A program made the position numbers and the translations under genes. The notes under the pieces were generated by a model. It searched no databases. It saw only the letters and a list, made by a program, of their open reading frames with translations, and was not told the origin of the DNA. A stretch of DNA of 64,000 nt from Thermohalobaculum sediminis. Its GTDB lineage: Bacteria; Pseudomonadota; Alphaproteobacteria; Rhodobacterales; Rhodobacteraceae. Below are positions 8,232 to 18,478 of this stretch, one piece after another; the stretch's first letter is position 1; every line of letters begins with the position of its first letter. The DNA is taken from NCBI RefSeq assembly GCF_023487995.1, contig NZ_JAMFKN010000002.1, forward strand, positions 248,001 to 312,000, written 5' to 3'.

Positions 8232-8837
8232 ATGCTGGATTTCGCCGCCGAACGCGCGGGCGTCATGCCATGCGCAGGCATCGACGAGGCCGGGCGGGGG
8301 CCCTGGGCGGGACCTGTGGTCGCCGCCGCCGTCGTCCTCGATCCCGCGCGGCTGCCGCCCGGGCTCGACGATTCGAAGAAGCTGACGGCCGCGCGGCGCG
8401 CGGTGCTGTTCGACGCCCTGACCACGGTCGCGGCCATCGGCGTCGGCCGCGCCGAGGCGGACGAGATCGACGCGCTCGGCATCCTTCTCGCCAACGACCT
8501 CGCCATGCGCCGCGCGCTCGCAGCCCTGCCCGGGCCGCCCGCCCGGGTCCTGATCGACGGCAACCGCGTGCCGCCCGGCCTGCCCTGCGCCGCCGAGGCC
8601 GTGGTGCGCGGCGACGGCTCGGTCCTGTCGATCGCGGCGGCCTCCATCGTCGCCAAGGTCACGCGCGACCGGATCATGGCGGCGCTGGCCCTCGACTTCC
8701 CGCATTACGGCTGGGAGCACAACGCCGGATATGGCACCGCGGCCCACCGCGCGGCGCTGCTGCAACACGGTGTGACCCCGCTGCATAGACGCAGCTTCGC
8801 GCCCATCCACAAGATGTTGTGTGAATGCGGAACTTGA
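8232..8837 (+). CDS. rnhB: Ribonuclease HII
   Basis: A 201-residue enzyme that cleaves RNA in RNA-DNA hybrids and removes misincorporated ribonucleotides. The catalytic motif GIDEAGRGPWAGP is at residues 17-29 with the acidic pair D18-E19; further conserved parts are DSKKLTAARR, the SIAAASIVAKVTRD segment and the HYGWEHNAGYGTAAH motif. The length is normal for the family. The gene begins one base after the upstream stop. The ccrM gene follows on the same strand after a spacer with its own regulatory sites. Confidence 0.96.
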   Translation: MLDFAAERAGVMPCAGIDEAGRGPWAGPVVAAAVVLDPARLPPGLDDSKKLTAARRAVLFDALTTVAAIGVGRAEADEIDALGILLANDLAMRRALAALPGPPARVLIDGNRVPPGLPCAAEAVVRGDGSVLSIAAASIVAKVTRDRIMAALALDFPHYGWEHNAGYGTAAHRAALLQHGVTPLHRRSFAPIHKMLCECGT

Positions 8838-10013
<1,176 letters not shown>

Positions 10014-10072
10014 CGCACGCACAGGAATTCAAGGTTCTCTGCCTGGCCGGTTGCCTGCGGCCACACCTTCGA

Positions 10073-10099
10073 CGGACCCCTCGCGGGTCCGTTTTTTTT
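10073..10099 (+). terminator. Rho-independent terminator of ccrM
   Basis: The stem CGGACCC/GGGTCCG with loop CTCGC is followed directly by eight T residues. It lies 60 bases after the ccrM stop. Confidence 0.92.
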
Positions 10100-10247
10100 A
10101 ACCTTACAGATGCCGTGGCGCCACGCCGCCCGGTGCTGAAACATGGCTTACGCGAACGTCACTTGCGCTCGGGGCGGGTTCGGCGCCACTCTCAAATCGT
10201 CCCTGCGGATGCGTTCCGCCGCGGGGCTTTGCGCCACGCAGATGCCG

Positions 10248-10276
10248 CGGCCTTCCCGACTAGCGCGGGAAGGCCG
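10248..10276 (-). terminator. Hairpin downstream of mutY
   Basis: A ten-base-pair stem CGGCCTTCCC/GGGAAGGCCG with a nine-base loop lies 26 bases beyond the mutY stop. It has no T-run on the mutY strand, so it may be a weak terminator or an mRNA 3' stabiliser. Confidence 0.4.
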
Positions 10277-10301
10277 TGCCGTTTCAGGGTGGGCCCTCGC
10301 T

Positions 10302-11393
10302 TCAGGCGATCCCGCTGTCGGGATGCGTCAACGCGAGGCGCAACGCCTTGGCAAACACCGTCGGCATCGCCGCGATGGCGGCCCGTGCGGGCGCAAGCTC
10401 GCCGCCGGTGGCCGAGGCGCCGAGCGGTGCCGCCTTCACCGTCAGGCGCAGGTGGAAATGCGTGAAGGTATGCGTCACCTCGCCGAGGTCGCGCCACTCC
10501 GCCTCGAAGGGGGGCATCGGCGCCGGCGTCTCGGCCCATTCGTCGCAGGGCAGGGCCAGCATGCCGCCCAGAAGCCCGGCATCGGGCCGCCGCACCGTCA
10601 GGACCCGGCCCGCACCGTCCGAGGCGACATAGACCGCGCCATGGCGGACGGGCTTCGCGGTCCTCGCGGCGCGGGCCGGAAGGGCCGCCTGCAGGCCGCG
10701 CGCGCGGGCCGCGCAGGGCTCGCGCCACGGGCAGATGCCGCAAGCCGGGCTGCGGGGCGTGCAGATCGTGGCGCCGAGATCCATCACCGCCTGCGCGTAG
10801 TCGCCGGGCCGCAGCTGGGGCGTTAGGCGCGCGGCATGGGCCCCAAGCCGGGGCTTCACGGCCGGCAGGGGCTCCCGCTCGGCAAAGAGTCGCGCCATCA
10901 CGCGCTCGACATTGCCGTCGACGACCGCTGCCGGGCGGTCGAAGGCGATCGCGGCGATCGCCGCGGCGGTGTAGGGGCCGACGCCGGGGAGCCGGCGCAA
11001 CTCCTCCTCGGTCTCGGGGAAGCGGCCACCCAGCCGGGCGCTGACCTCGCCCGCGCAGGCATGCAGGTTGCGCGCCCGGGCGTAGTAGCCCAGCCCCGCC
11101 CATGCCGCGAGCACCGCCTCGCGCGGCGCCGCGGCAAGGGCGTGAACGTCGGGCCAGCGCCCGAGGAAGCGCAGGAAATGCCCGGTCGCCGCGGCAACGG
11201 TGGTCTGTTGCAGCATCACCTCGGACAGCCAGACATGATAGGGGTCGGGCCGGACGCCCGCCGCGCGCGCCGCGGGCGGCACGCGCCAGGGCAGGTCGCG
11301 GTGGTGGCGGTCGTACCATTCGAGGATCAGGGGCGCGAGCGCCGCCCCGGCACCGATCGCCTCTGTCCCGGACGTTGTGGTCTGGGCCTGCAG
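10302..11393 (-). CDS. mutY: A/G-specific adenine DNA glycosylase, apparent CTG start
   Basis: A 363-residue protein if translation starts at CTG 11393. It removes adenine mispaired with 8-oxoguanine. Seen are LPWR near the N-terminus, SEVMLQQTTVAAA, the helix-hairpin-helix LPGVGPYTAAAIAAIAFDRPAAVVDGNVERV, and the 4Fe-4S cysteines around CTPRSPACGICPWREPC; a NUDIX-like C-terminal domain follows. Between the upstream stop TAG (11397-11399) and the first canonical start (GTG 11282) the conserved LPWR segment is already in frame, so initiation must lie upstream of 11282. CTG 11393 has GGAGGA six bases away. The gene is divergent from the dciA-like gene. Confidence 0.9.
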   Translation of the reverse strand: MQAQTTTSGTEAIGAGAALAPLILEWYDRHHRDLPWRVPPAARAAGVRPDPYHVWLSEVMLQQTTVAAATGHFLRFLGRWPDVHALAAAPREAVLAAWAGLGYYARARNLHACAGEVSARLGGRFPETEEELRRLPGVGPYTAAAIAAIAFDRPAAVVDGNVERVMARLFAEREPLPAVKPRLGAHAARLTPQLRPGDYAQAVMDLGATICTPRSPACGICPWREPCAARARGLQAALPARAARTAKPVRHGAVYVASDGAGRVLTVRRPDAGLLGGMLALPCDEWAETPAPMPPFEAEWRDLGEVTHTFTHFHLRLTVKAAPLGASATGGELAPARAAIAAMPTVFAKALRLALTHPDSGIA

Positions 11394-11459
11394 TTCCTAT
11401 CCTCCGCCACAGCGAATCCGTGCCGCGGCGGCGGGCGGCACGGCAGGGGAGCGGCGAGC

Positions 11460-12074
11460 ATGGCGGCATCGGACCCGGGGGGCAAGGGCGGCGGGCGCGA
11501 GCCCGCTCCGCGGTGCCAGTGCTTTCGCGCGGCGGGCGCGGCGGCACGCGCGCGGGTCGTGCCGCTGGCCGGCAGGCAGGGCTTCGCCGAGGCCGCGGTG
11601 CTGCTGCACTGGCCCGAGATCGTGGGCGCGGCATGGGCCGGGCTGTGCCATCCGGTGAAGGTGACCTACGGGCGGGGCGCCGAGCTCGGCGCCACCCTGA
11701 TGGTGCGGGCCGACGGCCCCGCCGCGCTCGAGCTCGAGCATCGCGCACCGCAGATCGTCGAGCGTATCAACGCGCATTACGGCTACCGCGCGATTGCCCG
11801 GCTCAGGATCACGCAAGGCTCGGGGCTGGCGGGCGAGAGCCGCGTCGGCTTCGCCGAGGACCCGGCCGCCTTCGCCGGGGCCGTGTCGGCCGCGCCCGGC
11901 GCGAAGCCCGCCGCGAACCCGTGGCGCGGCGAGGCGCGCGCGCCCGTCCCGGTCACCGCCGAGGCGCGCGCGCGGGCCGCCGAGATGGCCGAGGGCCTGC
12001 GCAACCCGGAGCTGCGCGACGCGCTCGCGCGCATGGGCGCCTTCGTGCTCTCGCGCCCCAAGCCGCCGGAATGA
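11460..12074 (+). CDS. DciA-like DUF721 family protein
   Basis: A 204-residue protein starting at ATG 11460 after GGGGAG. The N-terminal half matches DUF721, the family of the bacterial helicase-loading factor DciA (LLHWPEIVGAAWAGLCHPVKV, HRAPQIVERINAHYGYRAIARLRI). The C-terminal part is alanine- and arginine-rich and probably disordered. The order mutY-DUF721-dsbA-smc is the usual one in Rhodobacterales. A role in loading DnaB at replication is known for DciA of other bacteria and is inferred here. Confidence 0.75.
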   Translation: MAASDPGGKGGGREPAPRCQCFRAAGAAARARVVPLAGRQGFAEAAVLLHWPEIVGAAWAGLCHPVKVTYGRGAELGATLMVRADGPAALELEHRAPQIVERINAHYGYRAIARLRITQGSGLAGESRVGFAEDPAAFAGAVSAAPGAKPAANPWRGEARAPVPVTAEARARAAEMAEGLRNPELRDALARMGAFVLSRPKPPE

Positions 12075-12175
12075 CGCGGGTTTGACGTGACATTCCGCGA
12101 CGGCCCGCCTATCTGGCTGGGGACGCAGCCTTGGCCCGCGCAGCGGGCCGCGACCGACGCACCGAGGAGTGACCG

Positions 12176-12781
12176 ATGCAGTTTCGCCCGAGCCGCCGTG
12201 ACCTGATGACCGCCGCCGCCGCGGCCGCGCTGGCCGCAGCCCTGCCCGGGGCGGCATGGGCCGAGCCGTTCATGGAGGATGTGGCCCTCGGCGCATCGGA
12301 CGCGCCGGTGACGGTGATCGAGTACGCCTCCTTCACCTGCCCGCACTGCGCCGCCTTCCACGTCAACACCTGGCCCGAGATCAAGGCGCGCTACGTCGAA
12401 ACCGGCAAGGTGCGCTTCGTCCTGCGCGAGGTCTATTTCGACCGCTACGGCCTGTGGGCATCGATGGTCGCGCGCTGCGGCGGCGAGGCGGGGTTCTACC
12501 CGATGGCGGACCAGTTCCTGAAGCGGCAGGACCAGTGGAGCCGCGCCGAGGACATCGCCGCCGAGATCCGCAAGATCGGGCGGCTCAACGGCCTTTCGGC
12601 CGAGGCGATCGACGCCTGCCTCTCGGACCAGGATTATGCCAAGGCGCTGATCGAGCGCTACCAGGGCTTTGCCACCTCCGACGATGTGCGCTCGACGCCG
12701 ACCTTCCTCATCAACGGCGAGAAGCACACCGGCAACATGCCGATCGCGGATTTCGCGGCGCTGATCGACAAGCATCTCTGA
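12176..12781 (+). CDS. DsbA family thiol oxidoreductase
   Basis: A 201-residue exported thioredoxin-fold protein. The Tat-like N-terminus (SRRDLMTAAAAAA) ends at AWA near residue 30. The active site CPHC is at residues 56-59, and the cis-proline loop appears as STPTFLINGEKHTG. GAGGAG lies upstream of the ATG. CPHC is the DsbA-type motif and suggests a disulfide oxidant, though DsbG/DsbC-like isomerase activity cannot be ruled out. It sits between the dciA-like gene and smc. Confidence 0.88.
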   Translation: MQFRPSRRDLMTAAAAAALAAALPGAAWAEPFMEDVALGASDAPVTVIEYASFTCPHCAAFHVNTWPEIKARYVETGKVRFVLREVYFDRYGLWASMVARCGGEAGFYPMADQFLKRQDQWSRAEDIAAEIRKIGRLNGLSAEAIDACLSDQDYAKALIERYQGFATSDDVRSTPTFLINGEKHTGNMPIADFAALIDKHL

Positions 12782-12932
12782 CGCGGCACCGCTGCCACGC
12801 AGCGATGCGGGTGGGCCGGCCCCACATCTTGTGCGCGCGCTGTGGATAACCCCCACATCGCGCGCGTCCGGATTGACAGGCCCGCCCGACTCGACCACCA
12901 TTGCCGGACAACAAACGGCAGAGGCAGGCCGC

Positions 12933-15900
12933 GTGCAGTTCACCAGGCTCAGGCTCCAGGGCTTCAAGTCCTTCGTCGACCCGACGGAACTCGTCATCCG
13001 CGAGGGACTGACGGGGGTCGTGGGGCCGAACGGCTGCGGCAAGTCCAACCTGCTGGAAGCCCTGCGCTGGGTGATGGGCGAGAACCGCGCCAAGGCGATG
13101 CGCGGCGAGGGGATGGACGACGTCATCTTCGCCGGCACCTCGTCGCGGCCCGCCCGCAACGGGGCCTCGGTGGACCTTGTGATCGACAATGCCGACCGGC
13201 TCGCGCCCGCCGCCTTCAACCATGCCGACACGCTGGAGGTGAGCCGGCGCATCACCCGCGACATCGGCTCGGCCTACACGCTCAACGGCAAGAACGTCCG
13301 CGCGCGCGACGTGCAGATGCTGTTCGCCGACGCCTCGACCGGGGCGCACTCGCCGGCTTTGGTCCGGCAGGGGCAGATCTCGGAGCTCATCAACGCCAAG
13401 CCCAAGGCCCGCCGCCGCATCCTCGAGGAAGCCGCCGGCATCTCGGGCCTCTACCAGCGCCGCCACGAGGCGGAACTCAAGCTCAACGGCGCCGAGCAGA
13501 ACCTCGGCCGTGTCGAGGACGTGCTCGACGGGCTCGAGACGCAGCTCCGCAGCCTCGAGCGGCAGGCCGCGCAGGCCCGGCGCTACCGCGAGATCGCCGA
13601 GGAACTGCGCCGCGCCGAGGCGGTGCTCAATTACCTGCGCTGGCAGCAGGCCGAGGCCGCGCGCGCGCGCGCCGAGGCCGAACTGGCCGAGGGCGTGCGC
13701 GCTGCCGCCCGCGCCGAGACCGAGGTGGCGGCTGCGCGCAAGGTGCGCGAGGCGGCCGAGGCGGCGCTTCCCCCCCTGCGCGAGGAGGAGGCGATCGCCG
13801 CCGCCGTGCACCAGCGCCTCGCGATCGAGCGGGACCGGCTGGCCGAGGAGGAGGCCCGCGCCCGCGGCGAGATCGAGCGCCTCGCGGCGCTGGCCCGCCA
13901 GATCGCCGCCGACCGCGAGCGCGAGGAGACCCTGGGCCGCGACGCCCATGCGACGATCGGGCGCCTCGCCTCTGAGGGAGCCGAACTGTCGGCCGCGCAT
14001 CAGGGTCACGACGCCGCCCAGGCCGCCGCCGCCGAGGGCGCGCGCGCGGCGGGCGAGCGGCTCGCGCAGCAGGAGACCGCGCTCGACCGGCTGACCGAGG
14101 AAGCGGCCCGCCTCGCCGCCCGCGCCGCCGCGGCCGAGCGGCGTCTGACCGAGGCACGCGGCCACCAGGCCCGGCTCTCGGCCGAGATCGCGCGGGCCGA
14201 GGCCGCCGAGACCGCGCTCGCCGCCGAGATCGCGACCGCCGAGGGCGCGCTCGCCGCCGCCACCGCCGCGGAGGTGCAGGTCCGCGCCGCAGCCAACGAG
14301 GCCGAAGCCCGGCTCGAGGCCGCCGAGGCCGCGCGGGCCGCCGCGCAGGGGGCCGAGAGCGAGGCGCGCGGGCGGGCGTCGGAAACCGAAGGCGCGCTGT
14401 CGGCGCTCGCCGCCGAGGTGCAGGGGCTCGAGCGCCTGCTCGCCCGCGACCGGGGCGACGGCGCGCAGCTTCTCGACCGGGTGAGCGTGGCGCCGGGCTT
14501 CGAGGCGGCGCTGGGCGCGGCCCTTGGCGACGACCTGCGCGCCTCGGGCGTGCGCGACGCCGGCGCGACGGGCTGGCTCGCGCTCGATCCCTACCCAGCG
14601 CCCGGCGCGCTTCCCGCGGGCACGGCGCCCATCGCGACCCATGTCGAGGCGCCGGGCGAGCTCGCCCGCACGCTCCAGCATGTCGGTGTCGTCGGGCGCA
14701 CGGACGGCGCCCGGCTGCAGCCCCTGCTCGCGCCCGGCCAGCGGCTGGTGAGCCGCGAGGGCGATTTGTGGCGCTGGGACGGCTATTGCCAGCGGGCCGA
14801 GGACGCACCCTCGGCCGCGGCGCTGAGGCTCCAGCAGAAGAACCGCCTCGTCGCGCTGCGCCGCGCGCAGGCCGAGGCGCAGGCGGCGCGCGACGCGGCG
14901 AAGGAAACGCATGGGCAGGCGCGCGCGGCCCTCGACGCCGCCACAAGCGCCGAGCAGGAGGCGCGGGCCCGGCGCCGCGCCGCCGACCAGTCGGTGGCGG
15001 ACGCCGCGCGCGCTCTCTCGAAGACCGAGGCCGAGCTCGAGATGCGCCGCGGCCGGCTCGAGACCCAGCGCGGCAGCCTGGCCGCGCGGCGCGACGAGAT
15101 GGCGGCCGCCGCCAAGGCGCTGGCCGAGGCCGAGGCGGCGGTGGCCGAGCTCGACGACGTGGCCGAGGCCCGCGCCGCGGTCGAGCGCCAGCGCGGCGAG
15201 GTCGATCTCGCCCGCACCGCCATGCTTTCCGCGCGCGGGCGGGCCGACGAAGTGCGCCGCGAGGGGCTGGCGCGGGAGAAGCGCCTTGGCGACATTGCGC
15301 GCGAGACCAAGGGCTGGCAGGACCGGCTCGCCAACGCCTCGACGCGGCTTGCAGACCTCGACCGCCGCGGCGCCGAGACCGCCGCCGCCCGCAAGGCCGC
15401 CGACGCGCTGCCCGACGAGATCGCGGCAAAGGCCGGCAAGCTCGCCGACGAGATCGAGCGGGCCGAGACGCGGCGGCGCGCGGCCTCCGACCACCTCGCC
15501 GAGGCCGAGACCGCGCTGCGCCAGGCCGAGGCGGCCGAGCGCGAGGCCGAGCGCGCGGCCTCCGACCGGCGCGAGGCGCGCGCGCGGCTTCAGGCGGTGC
15601 TGGAAGGGGCGGGCGAGAAGGTCGCCGAGACCGCCGCGCGCATCCGCGAGGATCTCGAGATCGAGCCCGACGCGCTCGCGGCCGAGCTCGCCGAGGTCGC
15701 GACCCTGCCCCCCGTGAGCGCCGCCGAAACGGATGTCGCGCGCCTGCGCCGCCAGCGCGATGCGCTGGGCGCCGTCAACCTGCGCGCCGAGGAGGACGCC
15801 CGCGAGGTCGCCGCCGAGCGCGACCAGCTTGCGCAGGAGAAGGCCGACCTCGACGCCGCCATCGCCAAGCTGCGCGGCGGCATCAGCGAGCTGAACCGGG

Positions 15901-16388
15901 AGGGGCGCGAGCGCATCGTCAAGGCCTTCGACAGCGTGAACGAGAAGTTCGCCCGCCTGTTCCGCCACCTGTTCGGCGGCGGCGAGGCGCGGCTGATCAT
16001 GGTCGAGTCCGACGACCCGCTCGACGCCGGGCTCGAGATCCTGTGCCAGCCGCCGGGCAAGAAGCTCTCGACGCTGTCGCTGCTCTCGGGCGGCGAGCAG
16101 ACGCTGACCGCGCTCAGCCTCATCTTCGCGGTGTTCCTGTCGAACCCCGCGCCGATCTGCGTGCTGGACGAGGTGGACGCGCCGCTCGACGATTCGAACG
16201 TGACGCGCTTCTGCGATCTGCTCGACGAGATGTGCCGCGTGACCACCACGCGCTTCCTGATCATCACGCACCACGCCATCACCATGAGCCGCATGGATCG
16301 GCTGTTCGGCGTCACGATGGTCGAGAAGGGGGTCAGCCAGCTGGTGTCGGTCGACCTCGCGCGGGCCGCGGAGATGGTCGACGCCTGA
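12933..16388 (+). CDS. smc: Chromosome segregation protein SMC
   Basis: A 1151-residue condensin ATPase. GTG 12933 starts VQFTRLRLQGFKSF, the standard SMC N-terminus; the open frame extends further upstream but is unconserved. Walker A GPNGCGKS is at residues 31-38. Long alanine/glutamate/arginine-rich coiled coils flank a hinge around residues 500-600. The C-terminal head has the signature LSGGEQTLTALSL and Walker B PICVLDEVDAPLDDSN. Together with ScpA and ScpB, not in this window, it compacts and segregates the chromosome. A hairpin follows the stop. Confidence 0.97.
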   Translation: MQFTRLRLQGFKSFVDPTELVIREGLTGVVGPNGCGKSNLLEALRWVMGENRAKAMRGEGMDDVIFAGTSSRPARNGASVDLVIDNADRLAPAAFNHADTLEVSRRITRDIGSAYTLNGKNVRARDVQMLFADASTGAHSPALVRQGQISELINAKPKARRRILEEAAGISGLYQRRHEAELKLNGAEQNLGRVEDVLDGLETQLRSLERQAAQARRYREIAEELRRAEAVLNYLRWQQAEAARARAEAELAEGVRAAARAETEVAAARKVREAAEAALPPLREEEAIAAAVHQRLAIERDRLAEEEARARGEIERLAALARQIAADREREETLGRDAHATIGRLASEGAELSAAHQGHDAAQAAAAEGARAAGERLAQQETALDRLTEEAARLAARAAAAERRLTEARGHQARLSAEIARAEAAETALAAEIATAEGALAAATAAEVQVRAAANEAEARLEAAEAARAAAQGAESEARGRASETEGALSALAAEVQGLERLLARDRGDGAQLLDRVSVAPGFEAALGAALGDDLRASGVRDAGATGWLALDPYPAPGALPAGTAPIATHVEAPGELARTLQHVGVVGRTDGARLQPLLAPGQRLVSREGDLWRWDGYCQRAEDAPSAAALRLQQKNRLVALRRAQAEAQAARDAAKETHGQARAALDAATSAEQEARARRRAADQSVADAARALSKTEAELEMRRGRLETQRGSLAARRDEMAAAAKALAEAEAAVAELDDVAEARAAVERQRGEVDLARTAMLSARGRADEVRREGLAREKRLGDIARETKGWQDRLANASTRLADLDRRGAETAAARKAADALPDEIAAKAGKLADEIERAETRRRAASDHLAEAETALRQAEAAEREAERAASDRREARARLQAVLEGAGEKVAETAARIREDLEIEPDALAAELAEVATLPPVSAAETDVARLRRQRDALGAVNLRAEEDAREVAAERDQLAQEKADLDAAIAKLRGGISELNREGRERIVKAFDSVNEKFARLFRHLFGGGEARLIMVESDDPLDAGLEILCQPPGKKLSTLSLLSGGEQTLTALSLIFAVFLSNPAPICVLDEVDAPLDDSNVTRFCDLLDEMCRVTTTRFLIITHHAITMSRMDRLFGVTMVEKGVSQLVSVDLARAAEMVDA

Positions 16389-16404
16389 CGGGAGGGCGCG
16401 CGCA

Positions 16405-16431
16405 CCGGGCCAGCCAGCGTGACCGGCCCGG
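16405..16431. terminator. Bidirectional hairpin between smc and the small secreted protein gene
   Basis: The stem CCGGGCC/GGCCCGG with a 13-base loop is followed by CTTTCGT. It sits between two convergent genes and could end both transcripts. The T-run is short. Confidence 0.45.
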
Positions 16432-16442
16432 CTTTCGTCTGA

Positions 16443-16592
16443 TCAGCTCTGCGGCGCGGGCTCGGCTGGCTTCTCGACCGGAGCCTCGGCCGTCGTCTGC
16501 GTCTGCTTGGAATAGCCGCTGCACTGGGCCCATGCCGCCCCGGAGATCCCGAGGGCGAGCGCCATGGAGGCGGGAAGGACGAGCTTCGTCAT
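16443..16592 (-). CDS. Small secreted protein (49 aa)
   Basis: ATG 16592 has GGAGG seven bases upstream. The protein has a signal peptide ending AAWA, then a 28-residue mature part with one cysteine (QCSGYSKQ) and a proline/glutamate-rich tail. The codon after AWA gives QC, which does not fit a lipobox. It converges on smc. The function is unknown, but start, signal and clean Shine-Dalgarno site support a real gene. Confidence 0.65.
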   Translation of the reverse strand: MTKLVLPASMALALGISGAAWAQCSGYSKQTQTTAEAPVEKPAEPAPQS

Positions 16593-16939
16593 CGACTGCC
16601 TCCTTGCACGGAATTGGCACCCTGAATGGTAGCAGCAAGGCGGCCCGGCGCAACCGGCGCCGGTGCCCGGCCCCTGCCGCTCTGCGGAATTGCCGCGCAT
16701 GGACGCGCCCCGATCGTGCCCGGGACCGGGGCGGGCAAGCGGCGCGGGCGATCTGCCGCAGGCGCGCCGGCCGGTGCGCCGCGCGGTCGCATGGTCGGAA
16801 ATTACATATAAATCAAATGGTTGACTACAATTCGACGGGTGAACGCCCGGCTTGACTCAGGCCTGACCCCTCCGTAATGTCCGCCGCAACTTTCGCCGGG
16901 CCAGTCGGGCCGGCGCTGGTGCCGTGCAAGGAGCCACCG
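16593..16939. other. Spacer upstream of the atp operon
   Basis: About 350 bases without a gene, between the divergent small secreted protein gene and atpI. The part 16795-16840 is AT-rich, and the atp promoter candidate lies at 16852-16880. Confidence 0.5.
16852..16880 (+). promoter_or_regulatory. Candidate sigma-70 promoter of the atp operon
   Basis: TTGACT and TAATGT are separated by 17 bases, a near-ideal arrangement, and lie 60 bases upstream of the atpI start. A second TTGACT at 16821 lacks a matching -10 box. Confidence 0.6.
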
Positions 16940-17293
16940 ATGGCCGCGCCCGGGGATCGTGGGAAGCCTCTCGACGATCTGGGCAACCGGATCTCGGCCG
17001 CGCGCAATGCCCAGCGCCCCGTGACGAGCAAGGCCGAAGGTGAGGTCCGTGCCGCCTCAATCGCGTGGCGCATGGTGACGGAGTTGGTCGTCGGTGTGTT
17101 CATCGGCGCCGCGATCGGATGGGGGATCGACCGCCTGGCGGGCACGCTTCCCCTGTTCCTGATCGTGTTCGGGATTCTGGGCTTCGCGGCCGGGGTGAAG
17201 ACGATGCTTCGCTCGGCCGCCGAGATCCAGCGGAAGCAGGAGGCGGCGTCCCGCAGGGATGCGCCCCCGAAGGACGAGAACCCACCCGCGTGA
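16940..17293 (+). CDS. atpI: ATP synthase assembly protein AtpI
   Basis: A 117-residue membrane protein, first of the F0 operon. ATG 16940 has AAGGAG six bases upstream. The N-terminal region ([14 protein letters not shown]) is typical of alphaproteobacterial AtpI; two hydrophobic segments ([20 protein letters not shown] and [18 protein letters not shown]) form the AtpI hairpin. It is thought to help assemble the c-ring and is not essential in several species. An aspartate- and glutamate-containing tail follows. Confidence 0.92.
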   Translation: MAAPGDRGKPLDDLGNRISAARNAQRPVTSKAEGEVRAASIAWRMVTELVVGVFIGAAIGWGIDRLAGTLPLFLIVFGILGFAAGVKTMLRSAAEIQRKQEAASRRDAPPKDENPPA

Positions 17294-17320
17294 CGCGGGG
17301 ACGAGACGCGAGGGCAGGAC

Positions 17321-18082
17321 GTGGCGGCAGCGAACGGCGAAGAGAGCTTCATCCACCCGATGGACCAGTTCGTGATCAAGCCGCTCTTCGGGGGCGGCGA
17401 GGTCCAGCTTCTGTCGATCACGAATTCGACGCTGTGGATGGCGATCTCGGTGCTCGCGATCACGGCCCTCACGGTCTGGGGAACCTCGGGCCGCGCGCTG
17501 GTGCCGACCCGCGTCCAGTCGGTTGCGGAACTCCTTTACGGCTTCGTGCGGCAAATGGTCGAGGAGGTCGCGGGCGAAGGCTCGATGAAGTACTTCCCCT
17601 ACATCTTCACGCTGTTCGCCTTCATCTTGTTCTCGAACATGCTGGGCATGATCCCCGGCTCGTTCACGCCGACCGCCCATATCGCCGTGACGGCGACGCT
17701 GGCGCTCGCCGTCTTCATTACCGTCACGGTCATCGGCTTCCTGCGGCACGGCACGCATTTCCTGACCTTCTTCTGGCCGAAGGAGGCGCCCGGCTGGCTT
17801 CGCCCGGTCCTGTGCGTCATCGAGCTGATCTCCTACTTCGTCCGCCCGGTCAGCCACTCGATCCGTCTTGGCGCCAACATGCTGGCCGGCCACGCGGTGC
17901 TGAAGGTCTTTGCCGGCCTCTTCGCGATGGTGATCGCGGGCGGCCTCGGGCCGATGGCGGTGGTGCCGCTCGCGGCGATGGTGGGCCTCACCGCCTTCGA
18001 GTTCCTGGTCGCCTTCATCCAGGCCTATGTCTTCGCGATCCTCACCTGCGTCTACCTGCACGACGCGCTGCACATGCACTGA
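17321..18082 (+). CDS. atpB: ATP synthase subunit a
   Basis: A 253-residue membrane subunit forming the proton half-channels beside the c-ring. The segment [17 protein letters not shown] carries the essential arginine (SIRLGAN) of the family, and the C-terminal helix [23 protein letters not shown] is also conserved. It starts at GTG 17321, 27 bases after atpI, with GAGGGCAGGAC upstream. The gene order atpI-atpB-atpE-atpF'-atpF is standard for alphaproteobacteria, where the F1 genes are elsewhere. Confidence 0.96.
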   Translation: MAAANGEESFIHPMDQFVIKPLFGGGEVQLLSITNSTLWMAISVLAITALTVWGTSGRALVPTRVQSVAELLYGFVRQMVEEVAGEGSMKYFPYIFTLFAFILFSNMLGMIPGSFTPTAHIAVTATLALAVFITVTVIGFLRHGTHFLTFFWPKEAPGWLRPVLCVIELISYFVRPVSHSIRLGANMLAGHAVLKVFAGLFAMVIAGGLGPMAVVPLAAMVGLTAFEFLVAFIQAYVFAILTCVYLHDALHMH

Positions 18083-18135
18083 GGATACGCCCCGCCACTT
18101 TCGACGAAATTCAGCCAAACCAAGGAGTAAGGATC

Positions 18136-18375
18136 ATGGAAGCTGAAGCTGCGGCCCTGCTGGGCAAGTACATCGGTGCCGGTCTTGCCTGTCTCGCCAT
18201 GGCGGGCGCCGGCATCGGCGTGGGCCACGTGGCCGGCAACTTCCTGGCGGGCGCGCTGCGCAACCCGGCCGCCGCGAAGGAGCAGACCGCGACGCTCTTC
18301 ATCGGCATGGCCTTCGCCGAAGCCCTCGGCATCTTCGGCCTCGTGGTCGCGATGCTGCTGCTGTTCGCCGTCTGA
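18136..18375 (+). CDS. atpE: ATP synthase subunit c
   Basis: A 79-residue two-helix proteolipid that forms the rotor ring. The polar loop [10 protein letters not shown] joins the helices and the proton-carrying carboxylate is E62 in [14 protein letters not shown]. The glycine-rich first helix ([14 protein letters not shown]) is typical. ATG 18136 follows an AAGGAG-rich leader. A strong hairpin lies 32 bases after the stop, before the b' gene. Confidence 0.97.
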   Translation: MEAEAAALLGKYIGAGLACLAMAGAGIGVGHVAGNFLAGALRNPAAAKEQTATLFIGMAFAEALGIFGLVVAMLLLFAV

Positions 18376-18407
18376 TCCACGTCGGATCGGCTGACGAGAG
18401 TGCGGCG

Positions 18408-18429
18408 CGGCCCCGGCAGACCGGGGCCG
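18408..18429 (+). promoter_or_regulatory. Intra-operon hairpin after atpE
   Basis: The nine-base-pair stem CGGCCCCGG/CCGGGGCCG with loop CAGA lies between atpE and atpF' and has no T-run. Such a structure could stabilise the atpE message or partly attenuate the downstream genes, in line with the many c subunits needed per complex. Confidence 0.5.
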
Positions 18430-18478
18430 CTCGAACAAGGCCCGGGGACAACCGGGCTCCGAATTCGCGGAGAACGTG

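Noticed and set aside
10836-11459. Upstream extension of the dciA-like frame
   Set aside because: The extension lies antisense to mutY and is unconserved; ATG 11460 with GGGGAG is the real start.
12711-16274. A 1187-codon open frame antisense to smc
   Set aside because: It mirrors smc codons in GC-rich DNA; its translation is low-complexity and the real gene is on the other strand with all SMC motifs.
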